The notes beneath the pieces are model-generated. The model ran no database searches. It worked only from the letters and a program-made list of their open reading frames with translations, and was not told where the DNA came from. The translations under genes and the position numbers were made by a program. Shown here one piece after another: positions 24,101 through 30,678 of a DNA stretch of 64,000 bases (position 1 is its first letter; every line of letters starts with the position of its first letter). Origin of the DNA: Saxidomus purpurata (lineage: Eukaryota > Mollusca > Bivalvia > Venerida > Veneridae); NCBI GenBank assembly GCA_022818135.1, contig JAFMSR010000001.1, forward strand, positions 1,571,421-1,635,420. The letters are read 5' to 3'.

Positions 24101-24704
24101 ACCATAGTAAGTTTTATAAACATAATGTATTATAATGTATGAAAGATTTTTTAATCTTTTTAACGCAGTAGTAGCATGTCATTTTTGTTCACTTTGATTG
24201 ATAAAAAGGCTTATTTATTTATTGTATACGTAAAGAACGATGATATTATGTTACCTTCTTTTTGTTTTAACTTGCAGAGACCAAGGGATGTGCCAGGTAA
24301 ATAACGAAATGTGTATCTTTTAGTCTAAAAATGTTAATTTTCAAATCATTTACGATCTTCTGCTGTATCAGAGTTGTCATTATTTCTCGTGAAAATGTAA
24401 TGTCAAAATAAAGCTACCTTAACGAATCTTTTAAAATATAGAATATATATATTTGACTATAAATCCGTTAACAATAATTTGTCTATGCAAAAAATACTGT
24501 CGAGTCAGTAAGATTAAACAGTGTAACAAAAGTTCGTTTTTAAGTAATAAATATATTGCCTCTAAGAAATGGTAACTTTAATAAATAGCTGTTGTAGTTA
24601 ATGCTTTTCTGTTTTAATCTATCAGTTCAACGTCTGACAACACACGGGATTGCCCTGCACTACCCACGGACACTCAAGAGGACTATGAAGAATTGCAGTT
24701 TTAA
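9092..24704 (+). CDS. SRCR(x3)-Ig(x2) single-pass transmembrane receptor, 12 exons
   Basis: Exons: 9092-9140, 9390-9534, 9702-9871, 12617-12773, 19999-20162, 20902-21070, 21355-21545, 21884-22198, 22551-22865, 23942-24106, 24278-24296, 24626-24704. All junctions are GT-AG, every phase matches, and the sum is 1938 nt (645 residues plus stop). Layout: signal peptide 1-17, SRCR1 ~17-121, SRCR2 ~122-228, SRCR3 ~229-348, Ig1 ~349-453, Ig2 ~454-558, stalk 559-582, transmembrane helix ~583-607, basic stop-transfer KIKR, cytoplasmic tail to 645. The tail ends EDYEELQF. It should sit in the plasma membrane with the SRCR and Ig domains outside, probably as a recognition or adhesion receptor. SRCR proteins of invertebrates often act in immunity, but the ligand is unknown. 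Each domain is bounded by phase-1 introns, typical of exon shuffling. I recognise no named orthologue. Confidence 0.88.
9390..9871 (+). CDS. Receptor exons 2-3: SRCR domain 1
   Basis: Exon 2 (9390-9534) encodes the [13 protein letters not shown] and VVCRQLG blocks. Exon 3 (9702-9871) encodes [16 protein letters not shown] and [12 protein letters not shown]. Six cysteines are present, matching the group A SRCR set, and the split over two exons also fits group A. The intron between them is 167 bp, phase 2. Domain boundaries are phase 1 on both sides. Confidence 0.92.
9872..12130 (+). other. Receptor intron 3, no recognised element before the LINE relic
   Basis: AT-rich intron sequence. The ORFs at 10156-10497 (minus) and 11469-11711 (plus) show no family resemblance and are regarded as chance frames. 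Confidence 0.5.
12131..12400 (+). pseudogene. LINE ORF2 C-terminal fragment with zinc-knuckle-like Cys/His motif
   Basis: The translation reads [19 protein letters not shown], then [19 protein letters not shown]. The spacing C-x2-C-x8-H-x4-C with LEDE-FHF is the C-terminal signature of a common invertebrate LINE (non-LTR) polyprotein. A stop follows at about 12280, and a decayed FKAFELRE tail is still readable to about 12358. It lies in receptor intron 3 in sense orientation and is 5'-truncated. Confidence 0.75.
12617..12773 (+). CDS. Receptor exon 4: first half of SRCR domain 2
   Basis: Encodes [36 protein letters not shown] and HPT, with phase-1 acceptor (ttgtag|GAAC) and phase-2 donor (CCTAC|gtaagta). 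Its partner exon is 7.2 kb downstream at 19999. Phase and domain logic join the two halves, with the intervening intron swollen by transposons. Confidence 0.9.
13040..13535 (-). repeat. Tandem-core repeat with (GTCC)n microsatellite
   Basis: A TCGCCCTTTCGGAGAAAAGG start is followed by (GTCC)n at about 13092-13124. Three degenerate units follow, carrying GGCTATAACTTTG, TTCTTAAGATTTC, AAACTTTAAAATT and ATGACAAAAG, at about 13140, 13270 and 13450. A tetranucleotide microsatellite beside short tandem cores recalls pearl-like elements in the opposite orientation. Confidence 0.55.
13540..14200 (-). pseudogene. Non-LTR reverse transcriptase relic
   Basis: On the minus strand, from 14190 downward, the translation shows [10 protein letters not shown], then FKWNKLIY, then [11 protein letters not shown] (about 14000), then a second, variant copy of that block with [11 protein letters not shown] (about 13880), then LFADDAT at about 13785. 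These are the ordered RT motifs of a LINE, with FADD as the catalytic motif. Several frameshifts and stops break the frame. A plus-strand ORF at 13534-13848 is only its shadow. It lies in receptor intron 4, antisense to the gene. Confidence 0.8.
14201..15120. other. Receptor intron 4, no recognised element
   Basis: AT-rich sequence between two LINE relics. Some of it may be decayed LINE sequence, but no motif is readable. Confidence 0.4.
15121..15400 (+). pseudogene. Second LINE ORF2 C-terminal fragment
   Basis: The translation contains [19 protein letters not shown], then [17 protein letters not shown], ending at a stop at about 15358. It has the same C-x2-C...C LEDE signature as the fragment at 12.13 kb but with D where the His would be, so it is a diverged relative. 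It lies in sense orientation in receptor intron 4. Confidence 0.72.
15401..16365. other. Receptor intron 4, no recognised element
   Basis: AT-rich intron DNA with no supported feature. Confidence 0.4.
16366..17378. mobile_element. Non-autonomous DNA transposon with GGCGGA subterminal repeats
   Basis: Perfect 13 bp terminal inverted repeats are seen: CCCGTACGAAAAA at 16366-16378 and TTTTTCGTACGGG at 17366-17378. Just inside both ends lie clusters of a short motif (TTAGGCGGA or its complement TCCGCCTAA), often paired as near-palindromes such as GGCGGATTCCGTCTAA. I count about fifteen copies in 16380-16620 and 17210-17355, and none in the middle. There is no transposase ORF. TTAAG occurs near both outer flanks, but a clean target duplication is not evident. 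The length is 1013 bp. The superfamily is not assigned. Confidence 0.72.
17379..19998 (+). other. Receptor intron 4, right part; nothing firmly identified
   Basis: AT-rich sequence. 19730-19940 is less AT-rich and may be an old repeat, but I cannot assign it. ORFs at 18166-18393 and 19705-19926 lack support. Confidence 0.4.
19999..20162 (+). CDS. Receptor exon 5: second half of SRCR domain 2
   Basis: Encodes [18 protein letters not shown] and [14 protein letters not shown], the last three SRCR blocks with four cysteines. Together with exon 4 this gives the six-cysteine group A set. Acceptor is gctcacag|GTC (phase 2), donor GGGT|gtgagt (phase 1). Without splicing, the frame would run into TAG within three codons. 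Confidence 0.88.
20902..21545 (+). CDS. Receptor exons 6-7: SRCR domain 3, atypical
   Basis: Exon 6 (20902-21070) encodes [20 protein letters not shown] and SSVLCRQLG. Exon 7 (21355-21545) encodes the [12 protein letters not shown] block and [10 protein letters not shown]. Only four cysteines remain. The one expected in the GT-C-DD block (here INVKYN) and the one expected before the last (here KRDFND) are both gone, which is the C2-C7 pair of the family. The remaining pairs, C3-C8 and C5-C6, are kept. Phases 1-2-1 match SRCR1 and SRCR2. Confidence 0.85.
21884..22198 (+). CDS. Receptor exon 8: Ig domain 1
   Basis: One 315 nt phase 1-1 exon. It encodes an Ig-like fold with VLICKAG (first Cys), ITWGPI (core Trp) and SVYCRLE (second Cys). 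The acceptor is tttatttacag|GAAT and the donor GGAG|gtattg. Confidence 0.85.
22551..22865 (+). CDS. Receptor exon 9: Ig domain 2
   Basis: Also exactly 315 nt and phase 1-1. HLSCRTS (first Cys), VEWFIDN (core Trp) and VTFRCEAS (second Cys) show a C2-type Ig domain. Equal exon length and phase suggest the two Ig exons arose by tandem duplication, although their sequences have diverged widely. Confidence 0.88.
22866..23941 (+). other. Receptor intron 9
   Basis: Contains the TTAA-flanked MITE at 23315-23586. No coding segment is seen. Confidence 0.6.
23315..23586. mobile_element. TTAA-flanked MITE (piggyBac-type target), copy A
   Basis: Inverted termini AGCTGCTCTCTCTCA and TGAGAGCGAGCAACT are flanked on each side by TTAA (23311-23314 and 23587-23590). 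The same family occurs at 27367-27714. At 272 bp it has no ORF. TTAA duplication is the hallmark of piggyBac-like transposition. Confidence 0.78.
23942..24106 (+). CDS. Receptor exon 10: stalk and transmembrane helix
   Basis: Encodes a Ser/Thr-rich stalk ([15 protein letters not shown]), then a ~25-residue hydrophobic helix with [16 protein letters not shown], then the basic KIKRNH. This gives type I topology. It is in frame through a phase-1 acceptor (tttccag|GCAC) and phase-1 donor (CATA|gtaagt). Confidence 0.9.
24278..24704 (+). CDS. Receptor exons 11-12: microexon and tyrosine-bearing tail
   Basis: Exon 11 is only 19 nt (24278-24296), yet has a good acceptor (cttgcag) and donor (CCAG|gtaaat) and restores the frame into exon 12 (24626-24704). 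The tail is about 38 residues, hydrophilic, and ends [13 protein letters not shown]. Tyr640 with Leu643 forms a Y-x-x-L after acidic residues. This could serve as a hemITAM-like SH2-docking motif or a YxxPhi endocytosis signal. Function is inferred from the motif alone. Confidence 0.8.
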
Positions 24705-24941
24705 AGATGAAGTAGTTTAACATAGGAAGATATTTAGATAGATAACAGATTTAGCTATTGTTTCTTCATTCATATGTATACTTGTAATGACATATTCTTT
24801 ATTGCTATGTGTAGACTATTTTTCTATTAAGTAGTTCTTTGTATTCAACGAGCAATTGTTTCATAGACAGTCATTTAATAGAAACATACTTGTCTTCTGG
24901 AGATAACAGTGGTGTTCAGTTTTGTATATATTTCAATAGTC

Positions 24942-24947
24942 AATAAA
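24942..24947 (+). terminator. Polyadenylation signal of the receptor gene
   Basis: AATAAA lies 238 nt after the stop codon and is followed by a T/G-richer stretch (about 24960-24975). No better signal precedes it, so the 3' UTR is about 260 nt. Confidence 0.65.
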
Positions 24948-25115
24948 ACATTGATATCTTAATCTTGTTCCGTTCAATTAAATGCAGATAGTCGTTCGAG
25001 CATAAGAACACCCCAGTGAAGTATAATACAACTTCGTCAAAGCATCTACGCTATTCCTCGTAGAGAAATTATTTAAAACGCAGTAAGTTTTCAGGACTCC
25101 TAACAAAATGCAAGG

Positions 25116-26010
25116 GTGTTTCATTTCGCCTGCTGCCAGACAAGTTTTACAAAGGTATATAATTACTTAACACATAGTTATGACTCCTGCAGACTTCACA
25201 GGTCTCTCAGTACTTTCTTTATCGCCGATCTGGAGCCAAAATGGACAATGGTACCAAAAAGGAGAAAAACCACTCGAGATGGCAAATTGGTAATTCTCAA
25301 CTCATCCTTAAACTGATTTAGAATTTAAAAAAGGTTTTCTTGGTGCACATTCTTGTTTGAGATTGAAATTGGGTCTTCTGGGATTAAAACAGGATTATTA
25401 TAGGCAAGGCTCTGAACAAAAATGCCTTAATATAAGCACTTGGTATAGAGCCTTATCATTTAAAGGTCAATGTCACACTTCGGGCTCAAAACGTGATGCA
25501 GGGTTGTATACATGTACCAGTACTTCGTGTCTGGGCTGTAACTTGTACATGTATGCATAAACTAATCTTAAAATAACTTTCACAATTGCCTGCTCAATGC
25601 CCAGGTCGTATCGAAGATCCTCAATTCCCAGAGCGACTTTTTAAAAACTTGAGCCATGATTAGTGTTCACATGCATAACAAGCCTGTTCAAGGTAAAGGT
25701 CATTTTCCTAGATCTCCCAAGCCTTTTGACTGATTTTCTTTGAAATCTGGGAAACTGTTAATATCATTGGGGAATATGTAATTGATCTGCCCATGTTTGG
25801 CTCAAGGACACACTAAAGGGTCAAAGGTCATCGGACTATGTCTCCTTAACCCTTTTTAGGATTTTCATCAAACTTTGGTCAAATGTTCATATCATGACGA
25901 CAAAGGTCAATGACACACTAGGGGTAAATGGTCCTACGATTATATCGCCAGACTCCTGCAGACTTCACAGGTCTCTCAGTACTTTCTTTATCGCCAATCG
26001 TTTTCTGTAC
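25116..26010. repeat. Repeat block bounded by a ~45 bp direct repeat
   Basis: ACTCCTGCAGACTTCACAGG followed by TCTCTCAGTACTTTC and TTTATCGCC occurs at about 25184-25230 and again at about 25949-25996. Between them lie copies of the CACTTCGTGTC repeat (25460-25620) and GACCTTTG-type units. The long direct repeat may be a terminal repeat of an element or the trace of an unequal exchange. Confidence 0.5.
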
Positions 26011-26599
26011 TGTCATTGATAGCTTTCAGGATATGACCTTGACAAATAATTATACAGAGATAAGGTCTCATCAACCATATACCTCGAATGAGGAAGATGG
26101 ACCTTAAAATAATAAACACACATGTACAGAGGTAGATAATGTAGAAAGTATCACATGAGATTCGTTTCTTTAGATGGTTATCCGTTGTACAATGTAAAGT
26201 TTCATTAAATTTTATCCACTGGTGACTGAGATATTGAATGGATAAAAGGGTTTGGCAAAAAAGAAATAATTTACAAATACTGATACCAGGGTTATGCTTC
26301 CAGTGTTTTTCTTCTGCGCCTCTCCTTGTGTATTTGTGTACAAAATCCGAAGTAAATCTTTTAGAGGAATAAACCGTAATAAACAATAAGGTATTTCTAT
26401 GCGTTCAGCATAGACAAATGGACAGATAAACATCAGAGAAGTGATTTTCTCTTACAGTTTTTCTGATTCTTCGGAGGCTAGCGGTTCAAGGATTTGCGCA
26501 TAATTTCTCGTCACGAGGAAATTTGCAAACTGCTTCAACAATACGGGTAGTGTTCCAAATGTGATACCGATACGTTTGATCAAACTGAAGATATTTTAA
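26011..26599. other. No recognisable gene
   Basis: Overlapping minus-strand frames at 25988-26433 show no family resemblance. Confidence 0.4.
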
Positions 26600-27941
26600 A
26601 CAAAGAGGCCCTTTATCGCTCACCTGACTACCATTAGCTATAATACAGGGGGTCATTCGTAGAGATCCACTACACAATGCTTAGTAACATTCCAAATAAC
26701 TAAGCTCTGTCTGTAGACCTTGTGTTATTTTTTAAGTTTTCGCTATATAAGCCTATGCAAAATTAAGTGACCCCCCCCCCCCACCCCTGGAAGTGTTCAT
26801 TTAGACCCGGGGGGTCATGGTTTGAACAATCTTGGTAAAAGTCCACTAGACAATGTTACTTTCAAAATATCTAAAGCTCTAGGCCTTGTGGTTTAAGAGA
26901 AGATTTTTAAAGTTTTTCCTGTATAAGCCTATGTAAAATCAAGTGACTCCCTGCTGGAGGTGTCAATTTTGACCTGGGAACATAATTTGGACAATCTTGG
27001 TAAAGGTCTACTAGACAATGCTACATGCCAAATATGTTAACTCTAGCTCTTGTGGTTTCAGAGAAGATTTTTAAAGTTTTTCCTATATAAGCCTATGTAA
27101 AACTAAGTAACCCCCGGACGGGGTCAATTTTGACCCGGTGGTTATAATTGGGACAATCTTAGTAAAGGTCCACTAGGCAATGCTATATGCCAATTATGTT
27201 AGCTCTAGGCCTTGTGGTTTCAGAGAAGAATATTTTAAAAAAGATTCCTATTTAAGCCTATGTTAAACCAAGTAACCCCCGGGCAGGGCCAATTTTGACC
27301 TGGGGGTCATTATTTGAACAATCTTGGTAGAGGTCCACTAGACAATGCTTCATTCAAAATATTTAAAGCTGCTTGCTCTCAGTTTTTGGTTAAAAAAACA
27401 AGTTCTTCAAACTGTTTGTAAATAACGTATTTAAGAACATATAGTCATATAAAAGTGCACCAATAAAAATTCCAGTCAGGTATATCTCTAAATTTAAAAA
27501 AATAAAATGCTACCAAACTAAAAAGCGCTTTTGAAATTTTAATATAAAGCATATAGACTAACGGTGCCGTGCAACCGACATTTTTAATCGATTTCTGCAA
27601 ATTCCTACATAGATTTTTGCTTATTTTTGATTCTAGCTTTTCATTTTATGTTTATGAATAAGTATATCAATTAAAAAAAAAATTTTTTTCAACGGTAATT
27701 GAGAGCGAGCAGCTTTAAGCTCTAGGCATTGTGCTTTTAAAGTTTTTCTTATTTGTTGCTGTAGCAACCAGAGTTCTGCATGGATGGAATTCTTTGAACA
27801 TTTTTTGGGTAGAGTTTCATGCAAAGAAGACCCTTGTGAAGTTGCATCAACATTGGCCCAGTGGTTTCAGAGGAGATGTCGTTTGAATCAAAATGGTGAC
27901 GGACGACGGACAAAGCTCACTATGGCAAAGCCAGGTGAGCT
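26600..27941 (+). repeat. Pearl-like element with ~165 bp tandem core
   Basis: Starts AAAGAGGCCCTTTATCGCTCACCTGA and ends near GGACGACGGACAAAGCTCAC...CCAGGTGAGCTAA. Between them a core unit repeats at least four times. Each unit runs TATATAAGCCTATG, AAGTGACCCCC, GGGTCAATTTTGACC, GAACAATCTTGGTA, CCACTAGACAATGC, then GCCTTGTGGTTTCAGAGAAG. The TATATAAGCC block recurs at about 26745, 26918, 27083 and 27246. A TTAA-flanked MITE splits the last unit at 27367-27714. No ORF is present. Confidence 0.75.
27367..27714. mobile_element. TTAA-flanked MITE (piggyBac-type target), copy B
   Basis: Termini AGCTGCTTGCTCTCA and TGAGAGCGAGCAGCT are flanked by TTAA at 27363-27366 and 27715-27718. Removing the insert and one TTAA joins ATATTTAA to GCTCTAGG, which matches the intact core units elsewhere (ATATCTAAGCTCTAGG). 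It is 348 bp, 76 bp longer than copy A, with no ORF. Confidence 0.82.
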
Positions 27942-28210
27942 AACAAAAAGCGCACAATTTCTGTTCCAACTGAGTATATTCTAACTTCCAAGGCGTATTT
28001 CAATATTCACATAAAACAGCTGTTTTTACATGCACAAAAATGCACAAAAAATATAAAAATAATAAAAATTATTTTGACTAAGAATAATTTGCTTTATTTT
28101 CGAGAATCAACAGCCCCGTTTTGTCGCTAGGCAATGACTGGCTCCACTTCTTTCCTTTACTTGGCCTATTATATTATTTTTGTTTTTTCTATTAAATAAC
28201 CCACTAATCT
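27942..28210. other. Spacer before the retrotransposon
   Basis: AT-rich sequence with no supported feature. The left terminal repeat of the retrotransposon may begin in here, but I cannot see its edge. Confidence 0.4.
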
Positions 28211-28366
28211 TGAAACCAATATCATGTGACGTGTACATTGCATAGCCGTATAAATACGCAAATCCCGTGCTGTATGTTCAGTTTTCAAAGTCGTCAACCG
28301 ATACACTCAACTGAAACTTTCTTTGACACGTACACATTTGAAGGTCGCATTGAAACAGCCGACAAC
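28211..28366 (+). promoter_or_regulatory. Promoter/leader of the tyrosine-recombinase retrotransposon
   Basis: CCAAT at 28216-28220, a CRE-like TGACGTG at about 28227-28233 and a TATA box (TATAAATA, 28249-28256) precede the gag ATG at 28367 (ACAACATGCC). The spacing is that of a polymerase II promoter with a ~90 nt leader. Confidence 0.55.
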
Positions 28367-28540
28367 ATGCCACGTAGAGGTCAGAGGCGGATACCTGCCA
28401 GACGTAGGCTAGCTGCGAATGCCAACATTCAACATGGGGCTCAGCAACGACGAGTTTTACCCCCAAGGAACGCTGCTCCTAATCACCGTCCACAAGAAAA
28501 CGACGAGCAACAAAATGACCAGCCGAATGGAAACCGTAGG
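28367..28540 (+). pseudogene. YR retrotransposon gag, N-terminal part
   Basis: An Arg/Pro/Asn/Gln-rich N-terminus (MPRRGQRRIPARRR, then ...PQENDEQQND) runs from ATG 28367 until it meets a GT-rich insertion at 28541. A short further gag-like piece, Arg/Pro/Gln-rich, lies at 28690-28760. A near copy of the final ~54 bp of this segment recurs at 30088-30141, where gag continues. Confidence 0.6.
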
Positions 28541-28690
28541 GTGTGTGTGCGTGGTTGTGTGTCGTGTGTGTGTGCGTGGGTGTGTGTGTTGGTGGTGTGC
28601 GCTTCTGAGTGCTGTGGGGTTCGTTTTGGGGAGGCTGCGTTTTTGGTACGTGGCATTCCCTGTTTGATATTATTTTTGTTTTTCACAGGG
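28541..28690 (+). mobile_element. 5'-truncated 3' fragment of the 52-54 kb RT element
   Basis: A GTGTGTG-rich stretch is followed by GGGGAGGCTGCGTTTTTGGTACGTGGC, ATTCCCTGTTTGATATTA and T-rich sequence. The same 3' terminal block, in the opposite orientation, is found at 52754-52850 and 58790-58855. Here it interrupts gag between CCGTAGG and AGGGGCCAAAA; the homologous sequence at 30140 shows these two sites only a few bases apart. Confidence 0.75.
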
Positions 28691-28751
28691 GCCAAAATCG
28701 CCGTCAGCCTGTGGTTCGTCAAGAAGCGATACCGCCGATTGACCGTCCACC

Positions 28752-30085
28752 ACAGGTGGCCGGCGCGGAGTTTTGACCCCCATCCCCCAGAGGCCCCTCT
28801 ACAACCCTGGTACCCCATATACTGATATATCAAAACAAAATAATAAAAAAATAAAAAATTTTTTTCACTATATACATATAGTAGTAAAGGTATAGCACTA
28901 TCGGGTCCGGAAATCACGAAAATATACACTGACCTTATTCAACAAGGCCGTGTGTTCATAATTTCAGACCGATTTTCAAAAACTTGGTCTTGTTCAACGA
29001 AGAAATAAATACTCTGTAACATTTTGCATATATTTGGTCCATAAATAGCTCTCGCAAAATGCAGCGAGCCAACAAACTTGTAAATTTCAGTTTACACTAC
29101 AATGTGACCGCTGTTACATTACGTTCGATTCAGTACACAATTTCATAACACTTCGTGATTCCCAATCCAGACCGACGTAAATCAAAAGAAAATCAGCTTT
29201 GAAAATACTTACCATCTACGAATTTAACATCACTTAGGTATACAACGTACTAAGTGTCACTTGTTTACAATCCTGATCAAGTTGAATACTACGCGGCCAT
29301 GATGACAGCGGTGACCCGGAAGGACTTGTATAAACTCCGTACAATTTCGTTTTGCAAACAAATCTTTTAATAAATACCAAGTAACATGAAAAATATACTA
29401 AAATATTATATAAAGTAACTAGTATTTACTTTATGAGAAAGAAAAAAGAGACAAATTTGTAATAATTAAAAGATATGTTTTCAAAACGTGATTGTACGGA
29501 GTTTATACAATGCTATCCGGGTCAATGCTGTCATCATGGCCGCGCAGTATTCAAAGAAACAAGGATTGTAAATAATGGATACGTAGTGTGTTGTAAACAT
29601 CGCTTTCATTAAATTCGTCGATGGTAAGTATTTTCAAAGGTGATTTTCTTTTGATTTACGTTGGTCTGGGTTGGGAATCACGAAGTGTTATGAAATTGTG
29701 TACTGAATCGAACGTAATGTAACAGCGGTCACATTGTAGTGTAAACTGAAATTTACAAGTTTGTTGGCTCGCTGCATTTTGCGAGAGCTATTTATGGACC
29801 AAATATATGCAAAATGTTACAGAGTATTTATTTCTTCGTTGAACAAGACCAAGTTTTTGAAAATCGGTTTGAAATTATGAACACACGGCCTTGTTGAATA
29901 AGGTCAGTGTATATTTTCGTGATTTCCGGACCCGATAGTGCTATACCTTTACTACTATATGTATATAGTGAAAAAATTATTATTTTTTTTTATTATTTTG
30001 TTTTGATATATCAGTATATGGGGTACCAGGGTTGTAGAGGGGCCTCTGGGGGATGGGGGTCCAAACCCCGCGCCGGTCACCTGTG
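28752..30085. repeat. 1.33 kb palindrome (foldback element), arms ~620 bp
   Basis: The left arm runs 28752-29373, the right arm 29465-30085, with a ~90 bp AT-rich centre. Matching blocks include CACCTGTG/CACAGGTG at the outer edges, TATCGGGTCCGGAAATCACG and its complement (about 28900 and 29930), AACAAGGCCGTGTG and complement, and ATGATGACAGC and complement near the centre. Arms look roughly 90% or more identical by eye. The spurious frames at 28483-28929 and 29907-30100 translate to the same peptide because they lie on opposite arms. Confidence 0.88.
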
Positions 30086-30676
30086 CCGTCCACAAGAAAA
30101 CGACGAGCAGCAGAACGACCTGCCGAATGGAAACCGTAGGACCCAAAGGGGCCAAAAGAGGGCAGCCGGAGTTTTGGATGAGCTCGTGGATGACCGTTTG
30201 CTACAGAATGCTGGTGAGTTGAACACTATTGATTTCGAACATATTTTAAATGATTCACGAATTATTCCTAGAGATACAAATACTGATAATTTTCGTTCTC
30301 AAAATCATACGGGGTGTGGCGACGTGAATTTGAATAATTTGCAAAATTCTAGGGATAATTCCATTTGTCATCTTGGGGGCAATGATTTGCATGCAAATGT
30401 GGTCCGATTGGCCGATGATGATTTAGCGGCACATGTCCCGGCTTCTTTAAAACAACAGATTTGCAAGGGGGAATACGTCAATTTGGCTCTTTTACTCAAG
30501 GGTGCTGTAGAACTATCTAAATTTTGCTCAGGTACCGTTTTTCGCCTAAATTCGGAAGGTCACATAAAGAATGTAAGGACAAAGTTATGAACATTGAAAA
30601 GTGGACGAATTCGTTTATTGTTTACATGTCCATTTATTTATCAACTCGTGCAGACAAAGTGTACGAGATGTTGCAC
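30086..30676 (+). pseudogene. YR retrotransposon gag, central part
   Basis: It continues gag after the palindrome: PQENDEQQNDLPNGNRR, then a helical, acidic region with DDDLAAHVPASLKQQI, GEYVNLALLLKGAVEL and FRLNSEGHI. A one-base shift near 30575 changes frame, after which KVMNIEKWTNSFIVYMSIY and RADKVYEMLH continue to 30676. At that exact point a TA-flanked transposon interrupts it. The VPASLK...GEYVNLALLLKG block is typical of YR-element gag proteins as I remember them. Confidence 0.65.
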
Positions 30677-30678
30677 TA

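Noticed and set aside
28483..28929. 148-codon minus-strand ORF
   Set aside because: It crosses the GT-rich insertion and the left palindrome arm, and its start repeats the peptide from the opposite arm at 29907.
30370..30390. Second SGNH-like LGGND motif inside gag
   Set aside because: HLGGNDLH in gag has no GDS or D-x-x-H partners nearby; I treat it as coincidence.
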